DNA of 64,000 bases from Ypsolopha sequella (Eukaryota > Arthropoda > Insecta > Lepidoptera > Ypsolophidae). The stretch lies in contig OW203984.1 in the NCBI GenBank assembly GCA_934047225.1, forward strand, positions 6,395,201 to 6,459,200, given 5' to 3'. The position numbers and the translations under genes were made by a program. Shown here piece by piece: positions 43,274-55,429 of this stretch (within the stretch, counting starts at the first letter, position 1; each line of letters starts with the position of its first letter). The notes beneath the pieces were generated by a model, which was not told the origin of the DNA, did no database searches, and was given only the letters and a program-made list of their open reading frames with translations.

Positions 43274-44454
43274 ATGAAAACTGTATTCTGATAAGTGAAT
43301 CTTAAGTTAAATCGAATATAAATACGAACTAAAATGGACAGTCGCTTTCGTTAAATACAGCGTATTGTTACATAGCCATGGACGAATAAACCAATATAGG
43401 TACCTACATAAAAAAACCCAAGCTACCAGAGAAAATCATTTCATGACGCGAGCAACTCAGTTGTGGGCGTGGCCAAATGTCATGCTGTTTCATTTCGCTA
43501 TAATATGCACGCTCTAAGAAACTTGCGAAGACAACACAATCGTGCCGATTACGTCGCGGGCGCAAAATTTAAAACTTGTTTCAGGATAAACTTGATTTTG
43601 GCAAGATTGTAGACGTTTTCAAATATTATTATTTATTAATCTGGATAACATTTTCGATGTTTGACTTATTTCTACGAATAATAATTCGTAGACTAATTTC
43701 AATTCAATTCAATTTCAATTTATTTGTAAATGTATATCTGAAATTGTACTTAAAGCACATTCGGCTACACTTTTCGTAAAAAACCGTTAAATTTACGTAT
43801 TTTAGGGGTTTGTTGGTAAGATATTTCTCAAATTTCACGATGTTTAGTTCCACTTATACATAGATCTAGATAATTTCAATGGACTCAGCCTAAAATATTA
43901 TAATAACATTCCATAGATACCTCAAAATTTTGTGATAGCGTTTGTATGGAGTTTTACACGTGATGGCGCCTCTTAACTGGGTCTCGAATTATAATCGAAA
44001 ATACATATACAGCTATCTGTTGGAAACGTTGCATTTTATATCTACACAAAAAGAGGTTAAAGTTTTTATGCAGGGGCCAATCTATGAAACTACTTGAACC
44101 GGTACATTCACGCCGTTAATCTCTGCAACTACTGAACCAATTTTGAAATTTCACTGTTGTATTGGTTAGACTCTTCACTTCGACACAGGCTATGGTTTGT
44201 GCCCTTGGGACAGGCAGTTCCTAGTGACAATATAGTCATCAATTACCTCTAAATTAGCGAGTGTGAAAATGAGGTCGGTTACTCTCTGTCCCCCTCTTAT
44301 TAAGGTAAAGTTGGAAAGGCCAAAAGGCCAACAATAATACAAAGACATAAAAAAAAATAGCGAGTGTGAAACCGCGGGCAAAAGGCTAGACGTACCATTA
44401 TGTATAGATAAGATAAGATAAGATAAAAATAACTGTATTCAGAATGTTGTTTCA
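43274..44454. other. Intronic DNA, minor repeats
   Basis: TAGCGAGTGTGAAA occurs at about 44254 and 44358. A GATAA microsatellite runs through 44405-44428 just before the TTAA element. No gene is seen. Confidence 0.4.
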
Positions 44455-44458
44455 TTAA

Positions 44459-47400
44459 GGGGAACGAAAATACAAACAGAAATAAAATGTCAGATTTCGG
44501 ATGATTTTGTTGCAATAATTAGGTTACGTATAGCCATAAAAAAAATACATGTTTTTGGTTGAACTTTAAGGTATTCATTTTCCACAAACCACGTTAATCG
44601 ATTCATATTTGTACTGTCAATGAATTTTTTTGTAACCCTCTATTGCACACTTTTTATCGATTTTGTTTCAGGTATCGCTTTCGCGATTTTGTTGGTTTTT
44701 TTTTAATAAAATTAGTGTGAATGATATCTATTCATTTTCCAAATACCACGTTATTCGGGTCAAAAAAAGCACCCCCTTTTTCCAAAAATACGTAAATCCA
44801 CTGATGCAGTCAGCGGCAGCAAGATATTGTCAGTCTACGCCTAGCGTTGGCGCCCGTAAGACGTGGAACCTGTGCCCTTTTTTGCAAGCTATAAATATCT
44901 CCCAAAACTACTTCAAAACACATTGAAATTAATTTTATAAAGTAATATTTCGAGGAGCATCATATTCCTGCCGTTAAAAACTCAACAAAATATGCGTATG
45001 AGTGATTTAGCTACATCGTGCCATAGTCATAACAACAAAACTGAATGAATTTGGATTGAATTCATACTTTTATGCGGGAAAATAATATATGTTACTCTAA
45101 AAGAATAATTTTGTGATCGTTATTGAAACCCAAATTAATTTACTTATACTTACTGAGATCTGTAACAAAGGTCAATGACCTTTTCGTGAAATTACCCTCT
45201 AGTATTGGCTCACCATTTCAGGTCTAATAAGTGAAGTTTTTTGCAAATTATATAGGTACACTTACTTGGGATAAATCGCCAAGCATTTAAAATATAGAAA
45301 TTTATTTTGAAATATTTACAGTGCATGGCAAAATTATTAGATCGTAGATAATCCTGTCGGTACATGTTCAGGTTCTGTTACGCAAAATAAAAATAATGCA
45401 ACTCTTTTAGGATTAATTTGTTATCCCTATGTTTGTCTGTCTGTCCGTTTGTCAAGACAATTTTTTCTGGGTAAAATTAATAAATACCAATATTAACGGC
45501 CCTCTATAGAGCTGTAAAAACATACTTTTGACGTTTTTATTTATATTACGTTTTAGGTTTTTACGTTTTTTTTTACGTTTTTCATACAAATTTTCTCACT
45601 ATGAAAATGTAGGGATGAACACTTGAGATAATATTTTGCATTTAAAAGTCAACACAGAAAGGAATTGTTGAACAAATAATGTAAAAAATATGAAAACCAT
45701 GTTGTTCTATTCTAAAGGGATTAATTATCTACTGTTCAATGTGGCGATAGCTTTGTTTATTTTTTTCCTTGAATTATTTTTTACTTAGATAACAAATAGT
45801 TTAAAACAAGGTTTTCCTTAAGAGGTCCCTTTACCCCTGCATTTTTCTTAAAATTCATACAATAGCTATAAACCGAATGTGAAGTCTACAGCTTATTTTC
45901 TTCATATCTTTTTTAATGAGTATATTCTAGTGACATCTAACTACGTCTCTATACAGCCCAAAAAGCAAATTTTGATAAAACACCATCATAATAGCTGTCA
46001 GGATATCGTCAATATTGCCTCGTTTTTACGCAAAGTTTAACAAGTTTGTATATTTTTATCTATACTGGAAATAAAAAAGAGAGAAATACAGGCGTCGTTC
46101 ATGTTAAGATGACTAAGTTTACACACTTTGCTAAGTATAAACAATTACCGTTTCATGGAAAACTGTTTTGACCTGAAACCATTTCACAAATTCAATTAAC
46201 TTATTTTGAATATCTTGTCATCTTGCACTTCTTGATGAGAAATACAATTTCAATAAGTAAAAATACAACTTTTAGTTAAGAAAACTTATAGTTAAAAGTC
46301 TGCTGTATGCATTAACATATTTTTAATTATATTACAATAGTAATAAAATAATTGGCTTATCCGTCGTCGTGATACCAGCCGTAAATTTCTTAAATAATCT
46401 GATATCACGCTTATGGAAAACCCAATTATTTTGAAAATACCATAATATCATTAAAATATGTTTATGCATATAGCAAACTTTTAACAATAAATTGTCTTAG
46501 CTAAAAGTTGTACTTTACCGTTATAATTATTTCTTAATATTTTGTTACAAATTCGGAGAAATAGCCCTTAAGGAAAACCTTGTATGAAAATATTTGTTAT
46601 CTTTGTAACAAAGAAAAAAAAAATAAACAAAGCTATCGCCACATTGAACAAACAGTAAATTATTAATCCCTTTAGAATAGAAAGATATGGTTTTATATTT
46701 TTACATTATTTGTTCTACAGTTCTTTTCTGTGCTTTCTTTCAAATGCAAAATATTATGTCAAGTGTTGATCTCTATATTTTCATAAGGAGAAAATTTGTA
46801 TGAAAAAGTTAAACAAAAGGCCATAAAAACGTTATAATATGTATATTTTACAGGGCTGTAAATATTAGCATTTATTGATTTTACTCAGAAAAATTGCCTA
46901 GACAAACGGACAAACAGACAAACATAGGGACAACAAATTAATCCTAAAAGAGTTTTGTTTTTTCATTTTGCGTAAAGGGACCTGAAAATTTCAAACTATG
47001 ATACAAATAAATTTCTATATTTTAAACACTTGGCGATTTATCCCAAGGGTAAACAGGTGTCCCAAAAGTCAACGCTTTCCCTTGGAAGGCTGGTAGGCCA
47101 GCTCATGACTGACCAGAATATCAAATTATGACCTCAGCAAAAAGTAGATAGTCTTCGAGTTGATGGTACTTTTATAAATTCGAATAGATTTTTGAGAGTC
47201 AAAGCTAACCAGTTCTAAATTCTAAGAATACAATTTTTGTTGCGCAACTCTGAATAGTCATGCTATTGATAAAGTCAAAAATAAACCTTGAAATGCTGTT
47301 ACATCAGGAAGAAAAATAAAAACCCAATTTATGAGCAAATTTTTGTAATTAGGTTAGTTCGATACCACACCCTGAAAAAAAATGTCCTATGTTAGTTTTG

Positions 47401-48229
47401 CAAATTTTCTTAAATAACGGCTCATCAAATATTGTTTTTCAAATGATCTGGCAATTTCTGTGTATTACTTTTGGAAAAAAAGTTATTGCTATTTTACTAC
47501 CAAAGGAGCTGCGTATTTTTTTAAATAATTAGAATTTAGAATGAAAGAGTGGCGGGCAGTAAAAATATTTGACGTTCATTAGAAATGCCATTTAACACGC
47601 GTTAGAGTGAGATAAATAGTGATGCTATTTAAAATGAGTTGGAATGAGATAGTAACGCAGTTAAACGTGGTTGAATGAGAGAGGCATAATTGATATAGGC
47701 TACAGTGAGATAGATAGTGACGTGGTGCATTCCTTCTGTGAATATTTGTTAGTTTCCACTTTTTGTAATAACAACTTTAGTAAACATTTTTTGTAAAGAA
47801 ATTTTTGGTCCAATTTATTTTCCCGCAAGTGTAAAACCAGCTCAACGGGCGAAAAATATTTAAAGAATGGGTAATGGTGACAATTAACCGTCACGATATT
47901 ATTATGTATCTCTAAAGGAGTGTCTGAAATGTTCCGAGGGTCAACTGATAAATCAAACACTCAAAAAACCACTTTTAGCCGACCATAATAAATTTACGTC
48001 CCGACGTGATAGCAAGTAGGATCAATGCCGTGTGACGATGATCGAAATACACTAATAAATTAGATAAAATAAAATACGTATTACTTTTGACCCTGCCTCG
48101 TCCACTCTATTCGTATTTTTGCTATGGTGACGCGAGCTTAGAGACCGGGACGAATTTCCCCCCGCGCGCTATCGTAAAATAGAATAAGCCACGCCCGGAA
48201 CTGGTTTTTGTTTTGGCTATGTCATACTC
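44459..48229 (-). mobile_element. 3.77 kb TTAA-flanked foldback element, copy 2 (inverted)
   Basis: TTAA flanks at 44455-44458 and 48230-48233. It is the reverse complement of 21054-24812 from end to end, with the same internal nested palindromes and only scattered substitutions and small indels. It lies in draper intron A. The two unusual open frames are again present (44663-44926 plus; 47700-47960 minus). Confidence 0.9.
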
Positions 48230-48233
48230 TTAA

Positions 48234-48619
48234 ATAAATCACAAAAAATAATTTTTACATGTATGTGGGTATACACTGAAAACTTATTTAATTCAAAAGA
48301 TTATCTGGCGGTCCTCAAACTACGACGAGCTTGATTCGTGAGGACCTTTATTAGTGTGCACACTTGTTAACTGATAAAAAGAGACGTCGACAAATATCAT
48401 CGCTTGACTGAGTTTTATGTTTTAAGAAACAAGATTTTGATACATAAAAATCATAAATTATATATGAAACCACATACTGTAAAAAGGGTTGTATTGCATT
48501 TATTGCACAGTTGGCGAAACTGGAAACATCCATATCCATATGGACTACTTTTTCTAAAAAGCTATTCAAAATTCAAAACTTTTTTTCCCTTCTCATTGAA
48601 GCCCAACAAGCTGATCAGT
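48234..48619. other. No gene seen
   Basis: Ordinary AT-rich intronic DNA between the TTAA element and MITE K copy 2. Confidence 0.4.
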
Positions 48620-48768
48620 GGGTCTACTGCGTAATCCTCATTTTCATCAACATCAACTTGAGATTGAAATTTGTCGTGCGTGCGACGATGCCATCTCTTT
48701 TGCACGCGTTGAATTTCGCATGCATTTGCTTGAAGTTGATACAAATGAGAATTACGCGGTAGAGCCCC
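48620..48768. mobile_element. MITE family K, copy 2
   Basis: It has the GGGTCTACTGCGTAAT and ATTACGCGGTAGAGCC ends. It lacks about 14 internal bases (CGCCCGCCTAACAT) present in copies 1 and 3. Confidence 0.85.
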
Positions 48769-48854
48769 AGGGCAAATTGTATGAATGTGTGTAAAAAACA
48801 TGTTTCGATTTCGCTTAACCTCCATTATTGTTTTTCATTTTACGCAACTTGAAA

Positions 48855-48930
48855 TTTTTGCCAACTAATCTAGTACTAATTTTTGCCAACTAATCTAGTA
48901 CTAATTTTTGCCAACTAATCTAGTACTAAT
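48855..48930. repeat. 25-bp tandem repeat x 3
   Basis: TTTTTGCCAACTAATCTAGT begins at 48855, 48880 and 48905. The three units appear identical. Confidence 0.92.
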
Positions 48931-49008
48931 TAACGCAGAGTCATATACAAAGATGTAGATCAATAGATGGAGGTAATTGAACACTGTAAACAGTTTAGTT
49001 GAAATTAA

Positions 49009-49650
49009 GGCGCTACGGAAAAAAATCGACACATTTAGAATTTGCATATCTACTTTAGTAAAGAAGGTATTATTTTGATAAAATAGAACATTATTTTTGG
49101 AATCTTTTTCTAGGGATCTGTTAGACAGAAACGCGATTGGGGACATTCAGCTCGATAAAAATATTTATTGAAATGAGGTCCTTTTCGACACTATTTCTCC
49201 TGGTTTGACAAATTGGAATGACATATGGACTACGATTACATTTTATTAGATGGGTTTTAACAGCATCTAGGACCTGACCCTGTATTCTGTATCTTTAGTT
49301 GCCAACTGGACTAGGTGCCTATCATCAAAAACATAGCTAAAACGGAACTTTAAAAATTGCCTTTAGTCTGCATTGAACTATTTACGAACTGTGTCGTCAC
49401 TTCAAGTGCGAACATATCCTTAGACAATCGGAATTCGATAGTATATCTATGTTATTGATGATAGACACCAAGTCCAGATGGAAACTAAAGATACATAATA
49501 GGCCCACAGGTCAAACGAAATTTTTATAGCAACTTGAATGCATTTTATATTAATAATAAACCGACGTTTTGCTACTTTTAATGTCCATTTCGCACTGAGG
49601 GTTTTTTCGCATATAGAGTAACAGGGACGCTAAAATATTTCAATATCGCC
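49009..49650. mobile_element. TTAA/GGCG element (642 bp)
   Basis: The left flank is TTAA (49005-49008); the right flank TGAA (49651-49654) is probably mutated. The ends are GGCGCTACGG and, mirrored, GGCGATATTG. The right part matches 42243-42345 inverted. Confidence 0.65.
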
Positions 49651-49827
49651 TGAAATGCCTTGAATAATTTGCAAATAAGTTTGTTCCAAGGGTCACAGTA
49701 GCCCAGACCAGACATCTACGTAATCACTAGGTTTTGATCTAAATACAAGCCTCTATGTATATGTCGTGGCCATATCGTAGAATTGACCATTTCATGCTCT
49801 GATCGGCAATATCATGAAATCTGGTTA

Positions 49828-50192
49828 GAGCTGTTTCGCAGCCGGATTGTGAAAAACCCGCCTTTTTCTAATTAATTGAAACAGAACACTTAAATTCAAA
49901 ATTCACTCAATAGTTCTTTAATAAAACCTTATTACCTATGTATTGTGTATGTTTCTGTCGCAAAGTTTCCATTGGTATTTGTAAATTAGAATTTCAAAAA
50001 TTTTAATGTAAAATATTTGAAATTTGAATTAACGGGAACCAATGGAAACTTTGCGATGGAAACATACACAATACATAGGTTATAAGAATAAGGTTTTGTT
50101 GAATAACTATTGAGTGAATTTTAAATTTAAGTGTTCTGTTTCGATTAATTAGAAAAAGGCGGATTTTTTACAATCCGGCTGCGAAACCGCTC
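49828..50192. mobile_element. Foldback MITE with TTAA-like flanks (365 bp)
   Basis: Arms of about 160 bp begin GAGCTGTTTCGCAGCCGG and end with the mirror CCGGCTGCGAAACCGCTC, pairing onward through TTTCTAATTAATTGAAAC, AGTGAATTTTAAATTTAAG and CATACACAATACATAGG. The right flank is TTAA (50193-50196); the left is TTA. One arm alone recurs at 55175-55265. Confidence 0.82.
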
Positions 50193-50196
50193 TTAA

Positions 50197-50674
50197 GGGT
50201 CCGTTATCTCTGACACTGAACACCTCATTTTGCATCAAGTAGAACTGAACTCTATGATCTTTTGTTATAGTTTAAAATAGCGCGCTCTGAGCCGTGGCTG
50301 TAACGACAACCGAAACATCGCGCGCTCTAAATAACACGTTTTTCGCTCAAAAAACGTCATCGCACCAATTCTTGACTTTTTGTTGAAAGACTATCAAACT
50401 TATTACATACTTCATGATGGCCAATTTTACGATACATTTCTTAGGAAAAAAATTACAAGTAGTACTTAACATAGTCATTTTTATTAAAAACTACAATATT
50501 AACAATGTAAGTTGCTATCCAAGATCATGTCAAAAACCTCCGACAGGTTCCAAAACATTTATTTTATTGTATCGCACACATTTCGAATCTGGAGTTGAGA
50601 CTCGATTGAAAAACCACAAAAACCTTTACTGGCGCACATTGGGTATTTATCAAGCGTATTTCCTTCCAAACAGC
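50197..50674. other. No gene seen
   Basis: Intronic DNA, partly GC-richer near 50275-50340 where GCGCGCTCT occurs twice. No coding support. Confidence 0.4.
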
Positions 50675-50835
50675 GGGTCTACCGCGTAATTCTCATTATC
50701 ATCAACATCAACTTGAGATTGAAATTTGACGTGCGTGCGACGACGCCCGCCTAACATGCCATCTCTTTTGCACGCGTTCAATTTCGCATGCATTTGCTTG
50801 AAGTTGATACAAATGAGAATTACGCGGTAGAGCCC
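50675..50835. mobile_element. MITE family K, copy 3
   Basis: It has the GGGTCTACCGCGTAATTCTC and GAGAATTACGCGGTAGAGCC ends and is nearly identical to copy 1. Confidence 0.88.
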
Positions 50836-51043
50836 CTGATTACAATAGCGTCGATAGAATACCTTGTGTACGTACGAAGTACAGTCGCCTGCAGTTCTGG
50901 CTCCCTTTAGTAAACGATTTTAACGGCTATGACGTCGCATATTTTCTACACTTGGCAATTTACCCATCGCGAGGAGATACAAATTAAGATTATACAATAA
51001 CTGCGGTAAAGAAACGCGTTTCCTTACTGCAATTTGTTGGTAT

Positions 51044-51403
51044 CTTGTCAATAAAACACATTACTTGGTAACTGCTCCACTTTATATTTAAATTACACTA
51101 GCGACCGGTTTCGTTATACTAACATCTTTAGGCTATTGTATTAGGCGAAAATGTATTTCGTCTATTTGTTTACATTTAAATGTAAACAAATAGACGAAAT
51201 ACATTTTCGCCTAATTTACATTTAAATGTAAACAAATAGACGAAATACATTTTCGCCTAATTTACATTTAAATGTAAACAAATAGACGAAATACATTTTC
51301 GCCTAATACAATAGCCTGAAGATGTTAGTATAACGAAACCGGTCGCTAGTGTAATTTAAATATAAAGTGGAGCAGTTACCACGTAATGTGTTTTATTGAC
51401 AAG
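51044..51403. repeat. Foldback with 46-bp tandem core
   Basis: The outer arms CTTGTCAATAAAACACATTA through CACTAGCGACCGGTTTCG are mirrored at 51300-51403. Between them a 46-bp unit (TGTAAACAAATAGACG to CCTAATTTACATTTAAA) repeats three times, at 51181, 51227 and 51273. The first unit pairs with the left arm through the palindrome ACATTTAAATGT. Confidence 0.88.
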
Positions 51404-51476
51404 ATGTTTCAAATGTTCCATCAAGAACCAACAACGACAAGTATCAATTTGTTGGTAGCCAGTCATATACATATAC

Positions 51477-51743
51477 AAGGTGACTTTTTGATCATCGTCC
51501 AAATTCATACTGGAGGCTTGATAAGTGATCAGTATCTTGGATCAATAACAATTTTTGTGAAATTCCTAAAATGAAATTTCGGCTTCCCATAGAAATTCAC
51601 TTCCAGTCCCGAGTGAATCACTATGGGGAGTCGAAATTTCATTATACAAATTTTACCAAAATTGTTATTGATCCATGATACTGATCACTTACCAAGCCAC
51701 CAGTATGAATTTGGACGATGATCAAAAAGTCACCTTGTATATC
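51477..51743. mobile_element. Foldback MITE, copy 2 (complete)
   Basis: It runs from AAGGTGACTTTTTGATCATC to GATGATCAAAAAGTCACCTT, with arms paired over most of their length. It is the same family as 57-269 and 61049-61306. It lies about 95 bp from draper exon 1, inside intron A. Confidence 0.88.
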
Positions 51744-51836
51744 CATACAATTAAGAATACCCCAGTCGGATAGGGTCACTAAGGCTTTACAAGGGCTTCC
51801 GTTTTTGACAATGTAAATAACAAAAAAGCTACTCAC

Positions 51837-51931
51837 GGTTCCTGCCTGGTGCACACATTGGGTCCTTCCAGCAATCCTGATGCCGCAGCAGCCAGCAACG
51901 GCAGTAACGTAACCACACGCGTCCACATCAT
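51837..51931 (-). CDS. drpr: draper coding exon 1: signal peptide and mature N-terminus
   Basis: On the minus strand two tandem ATGs (51931 and 51928) open a frame. It encodes a signal peptide (positive TR, then VVTLLPLLAAAAS, cleavage likely near residues 18-20), followed by LLEGPNVCTRQE and two bases of the next codon before the donor GTGAGTAGC. Joining to exon 2 keeps the frame and gives the Draper-type N-terminus, in which GPN.C precedes the EMI domain by about 20 residues. I chose the first ATG; the second would lose one residue. The protein would be a type I membrane receptor for engulfment of dying cells. Confidence 0.92.
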
Positions 51932-52043
51932 ACTGCTTGTCGATTACTAGCAAGGCTCCATAACAATTACTGTTTTGCTTATTACATCACAATGGAACCG
52001 CTTTCTTGGTTTTCTTTTTTGTTTCTCGGACTGTTTCAGTTAT
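51932..52043 (-). other. drpr: draper 5' UTR part of exon 1
   Basis: Upstream of the ATG on the minus strand the exon extends to a good acceptor: CATTTCCCCTTTCAG ends at 52044, just beyond the exon edge. At least one further non-coding exon and the promoter should therefore lie to the right, in this window or beyond. I could not locate them. Confidence 0.6.
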
Positions 52044-52084
52044 CTGAAAGGGGAAATGTTTAGGTTTATTTTCGCCTGTTTAGA

Positions 52085-52486
52085 ATTGCCTTTTTCAAGG
52101 TGTTTATTAAATTTTTAAGGTGGTAGAGCTGATGCCGGGCTCGACTGTGGAGGTACCACCATCTTACTTGGAAACCCCCTCGAAGTAATTCGGGGGAGAG
52201 TAAGAGAACAGCTCACAGGCAAAAAACCAGGAGGCCCACCATGCCTGGGACCGATGGATGGCGGTATATCCATCCCTAATAGCCGGACCTTATATGGAAC
52301 AGACTGGTGACGGGCAGCGGCGTCACTGGTGCGAGGGTTCCGGCACCGCGCTCACCAACCCGCCTGCCCAGCGTGTGTGAGTATAGGCAATTCCTCCAGG
52401 ATGACTGCCGGGAGTGGCAAAGTCCTGGAAAGGCTTAACGGCAGTGGACGAACTAGGCTGATGAATGGATGGATGGATGGATGATT
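52085..52486 (+). mobile_element. Retroelement 3' end or SINE with (GGAT)n tail
   Basis: A GC-balanced 390-bp block (GATGCCGGGCTCGACTGTGG to GGCAGTGGACGAACTAGGC) ends in GAATGGATGGATGGATGGAT. The simple tail marks reverse transcription. The reading frames are broken. I cannot assign the clade, and it has no convincing Pol III boxes. Confidence 0.6.
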
Positions 52487-52827
52487 AAATTTAGTGTGGT
52501 TCGACCAAAACTAAAAATACTTTTAGAGCAGAACTGATGCTTGTATTCTTCGTTTTTAAGAAAAATTGCGCTCGTCATTAAATTAAATTTCTTCAAGTAC
52601 ACGATAATCACGTTTTGCTCCACTTTTGTCACGTAGATTATATAAATTTGTGATGAATTCTAACTTTAGTAGAACAATGGAATAATATATAAATACTTAA
52701 TATATTTTTGGATCTAATAACGTTATTACGTAGTCCTTGGCAATTTATGAGGTTTTGTAACTATTATATAATAGTTATTATTGTACTAATATTATAAATC
52801 CAAATAATTGGCATAGATTAAATTATG

Positions 52828-53285
52828 TTAAGGTGTGTTAATTCGAAAACCATTTCGAGATTTAGGTTTAATAAGCCGTATTTTCGAATTTTTGGTCTAA
52901 AAAACCTCATGATGATGAATATTTTTACGAAAAAGCTGCAACTTCCATTTACCCTCGTGTGACGTCACTTGAGTAATGGCTGTTTAGAAATGTGTCCTTT
53001 GCTATCAAGATAAATTTATAATAATTTGCTTCAAACTAATTTGACAGCTAGTGAGTAGGCAGACAGAGACAGACCACTTTTTATAAGCAATCACACATCA
53101 CAATCAGTATAATGTCTAAAATTCTCAAGTGACAAGGTCATCGGACAATTCTTAAAAAAAATATTAAAATATTATGGTTAATTTATATACCAAAATAATG
53201 AGAACGATGTCCCAAAATGGCGTATATCCCCTGAAAAAAATAAAAAAAAAATCTTTTAAAAATTAAGCTATGGGAATTGGATTGT
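52828..53285 (+). repeat. Dispersed repeat H, copy 2 (uninterrupted)
   Basis: It matches 41013-41345 and, at its left, the bases before 40588. It thus preserves the unoccupied TTAA site for the 40592-41012 element. It contains a longer middle part (about 52960-53150) absent from copy 1. Confidence 0.8.
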
Positions 53286-54019
53286 AAGATCAACTTTTGC
53301 AGCGGGATAGACTGTGACCAGGGTTAACACATGTCCTACCTTTATCCCCAGTTCCGATGAACTACACAACAACAAAATGAACAGTTTGTGTCTGCTTATG
53401 TATGAAGTACAAAAATATCATGATGATATCGATATTTTCTTAACCAATATTCAACTAATAAACGAGTCCAAAGTTCAATGGCCGTCGATGAAGGTAGCAA
53501 ACACAGAACACCGATATATTCACAAATGTTTAACTGCACTATAAATAATAATTTTGTGCCTTGTAATAGAGTTTATTTTACAATAGCCTATTAGTCTACT
53601 AACAGTGGTTATGGAAAAGAAATCTGCGCTGTGAGTTGCGAGGAAAGGATTGCCGCGTCAATGAAGGTTGTTTGTGACGTGAAGGTATCCGTTAGGTATA
53701 AACTCTGAAGAAGTCTCGCGAATTAATGTACTTTCGTTTTTATTCCCTGACAATAAGGGTTTTGCCAGAGGACTTCTTTAGTGGCGTTCACTCTGGCTTG
53801 CGGTAAGACGGCCAGGATTATAAATTACAGTAATTACGACTGCAGGAAAAATCTGTACAGAGGAAAATCTTATTTTAAGTTAGATAAATACTTCGGTTGC
53901 AATGTTACTTTCGGCTTTGCATCGGTAAACAAGCTATCGACATAAAATATTTTTTGCAATGATTTCAAAAGTAAAGATAAGCTCTACAGTACTATGACAG
54001 CACCAAAATGTTTCCACCT
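53286..54019. other. No gene seen
   Basis: AT-rich. The frame at 53314-53544 shows no recognisable domain and is not supported by splice sites or composition. Confidence 0.4.
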
Positions 54020-54275
54020 TTAAATGGGTGACGCTCACACGTTTGAAATCAGTGCTCATCTGAACACAGTGATAGTTGGACGCTTTAAGTGCACTTAAAG
54101 TTAATCATTTTAACAACTTTAGTAGTCTGATCAGTTTGCTGACCGTAGGTAGACAGATTGCGCACTCATAAGTGTGCGCGCGTCGGCATTATGTTAACGC
54201 ACGCATTCAAAAACAATGCCATAAATTTTAGGTGCCAGGGCACATCTAAACTTTTGAAATCTTTGCTAGGAATAG
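54020..54275 (-). repeat. Dispersed repeat E, copy 2
   Basis: Inverted relative to 10935-11190. CAGTGCTCATCTGAACACAG, AAGTGCACTTAAAG, CTGATCAGTTTGCTGACCG and GCGCGCGTCGGC are shared. Confidence 0.75.
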
Positions 54276-54767
54276 TTACAATTGACCCGTAAGTAACTTT
54301 ATGCTTAGCTTAGATTAAGTAGTAAGTACTAGGTACTTTATAAATAGTGGTACACGTATATACAATATAAATACTAAATTACATTTCCTCTTACACATCC
54401 TTGTCATTTTTGTACGACATCAACATTATAAACTTTTGAAATCTTTGTTTTTTTGCAAAATTAAGCGCGCGCGTCAGGTACTGATGGCTCCACATCAAGC
54501 TCCACATGGACTATTTTAATGTCTACGTCACAAATTGTTCCTTAGCTCATATTATACCATCTATAGGTATATTTTTGTTGATATAAACAATGGCTAACAC
54601 GCGCGTAACATCTTTGAAACGTTTTTCACCCAGTTTTAAAGACCATGTGACTCATTTCAAGTCATCTCTCATGTCATGACATGGCCAGAGTGAACAGTGA
54701 TAATTAAAAAAAAATAACATTGAAAATATTTTTTACTCATTCTTCAAATACATGGTTGATCCTTTGC

Positions 54768-54880
54768 AGGGTTCCGTACCCGAAGGGTGCCATATAGGAC
54801 CTTATTACTACTAAGCCTCCGTTGTCTGTCTGTCTGTCTGCCGTTCCGTCCATCCGTCCGTCTGCCACAGGGGTCTTTAT
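54768..54880 (-). repeat. Dispersed repeat G, copy 3 (end)
   Basis: It starts GCAGGGTTCCGTACCCGAAG and runs into a GTCTGTCTGTCTGCC simple stretch. Confidence 0.7.
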
Positions 54881-55174
54881 AGAATTTTCACAAGATACAT
54901 GTTACTATGGCCTTGACCAGGACAAAAAACTTCGAAGAAGTAGCATTTTTCAACGGTATCCACGCGCTTATCTCCGAAACAAGAGGACCGAAAAATTAGA
55001 AGAAAAAAAGCAGCGGGTTGTGTCAGAGATACAACCGTAAATAATTTAAGCGGATACTTCTTAAGTCCCCTCTTTACTCAGTCAAAGAAGAAGAAATTAA
55101 TAACTGCCATAGATTACAGAAAAAATATAGAACCAAGCTAAATGCACATTTTATTTACATACTATTGGCAGTTT

Positions 55175-55265
55175 AACTATTAAGTGAATTTTGAATTTAA
55201 GTGCTCTGTTTCGATTACTTAGAAAAAGGCGGGTTTTTCACAATCCAGCCACGAAACCGCTATTA
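55175..55265. repeat. One arm of the 49828-50192 foldback
   Basis: TTAAGTGAATTTTGAATTTAA, GTGCTCTGTTTCGATTAC and AAACCGCTATTAAA match the right arm. The other arm is missing. Confidence 0.75.
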
Positions 55266-55429
55266 AATGATTTTCTAATTATACTAGGTAGGTACCAACC
55301 AACATACATTACAATTATTATTTACAAGCATAATGAAACTTCTGATAACCAAAATAAGTGTTACAGCCATTACCAAATGGGCAAGACGATTATGATTTTC
55401 AATGGGTAAAGTGTCAGACATCAAACTCT

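Noticed and set aside
53314..53544. 76-codon plus-strand frame
   Set aside because: No domain, no splice context and AT-rich. It is probably chance.
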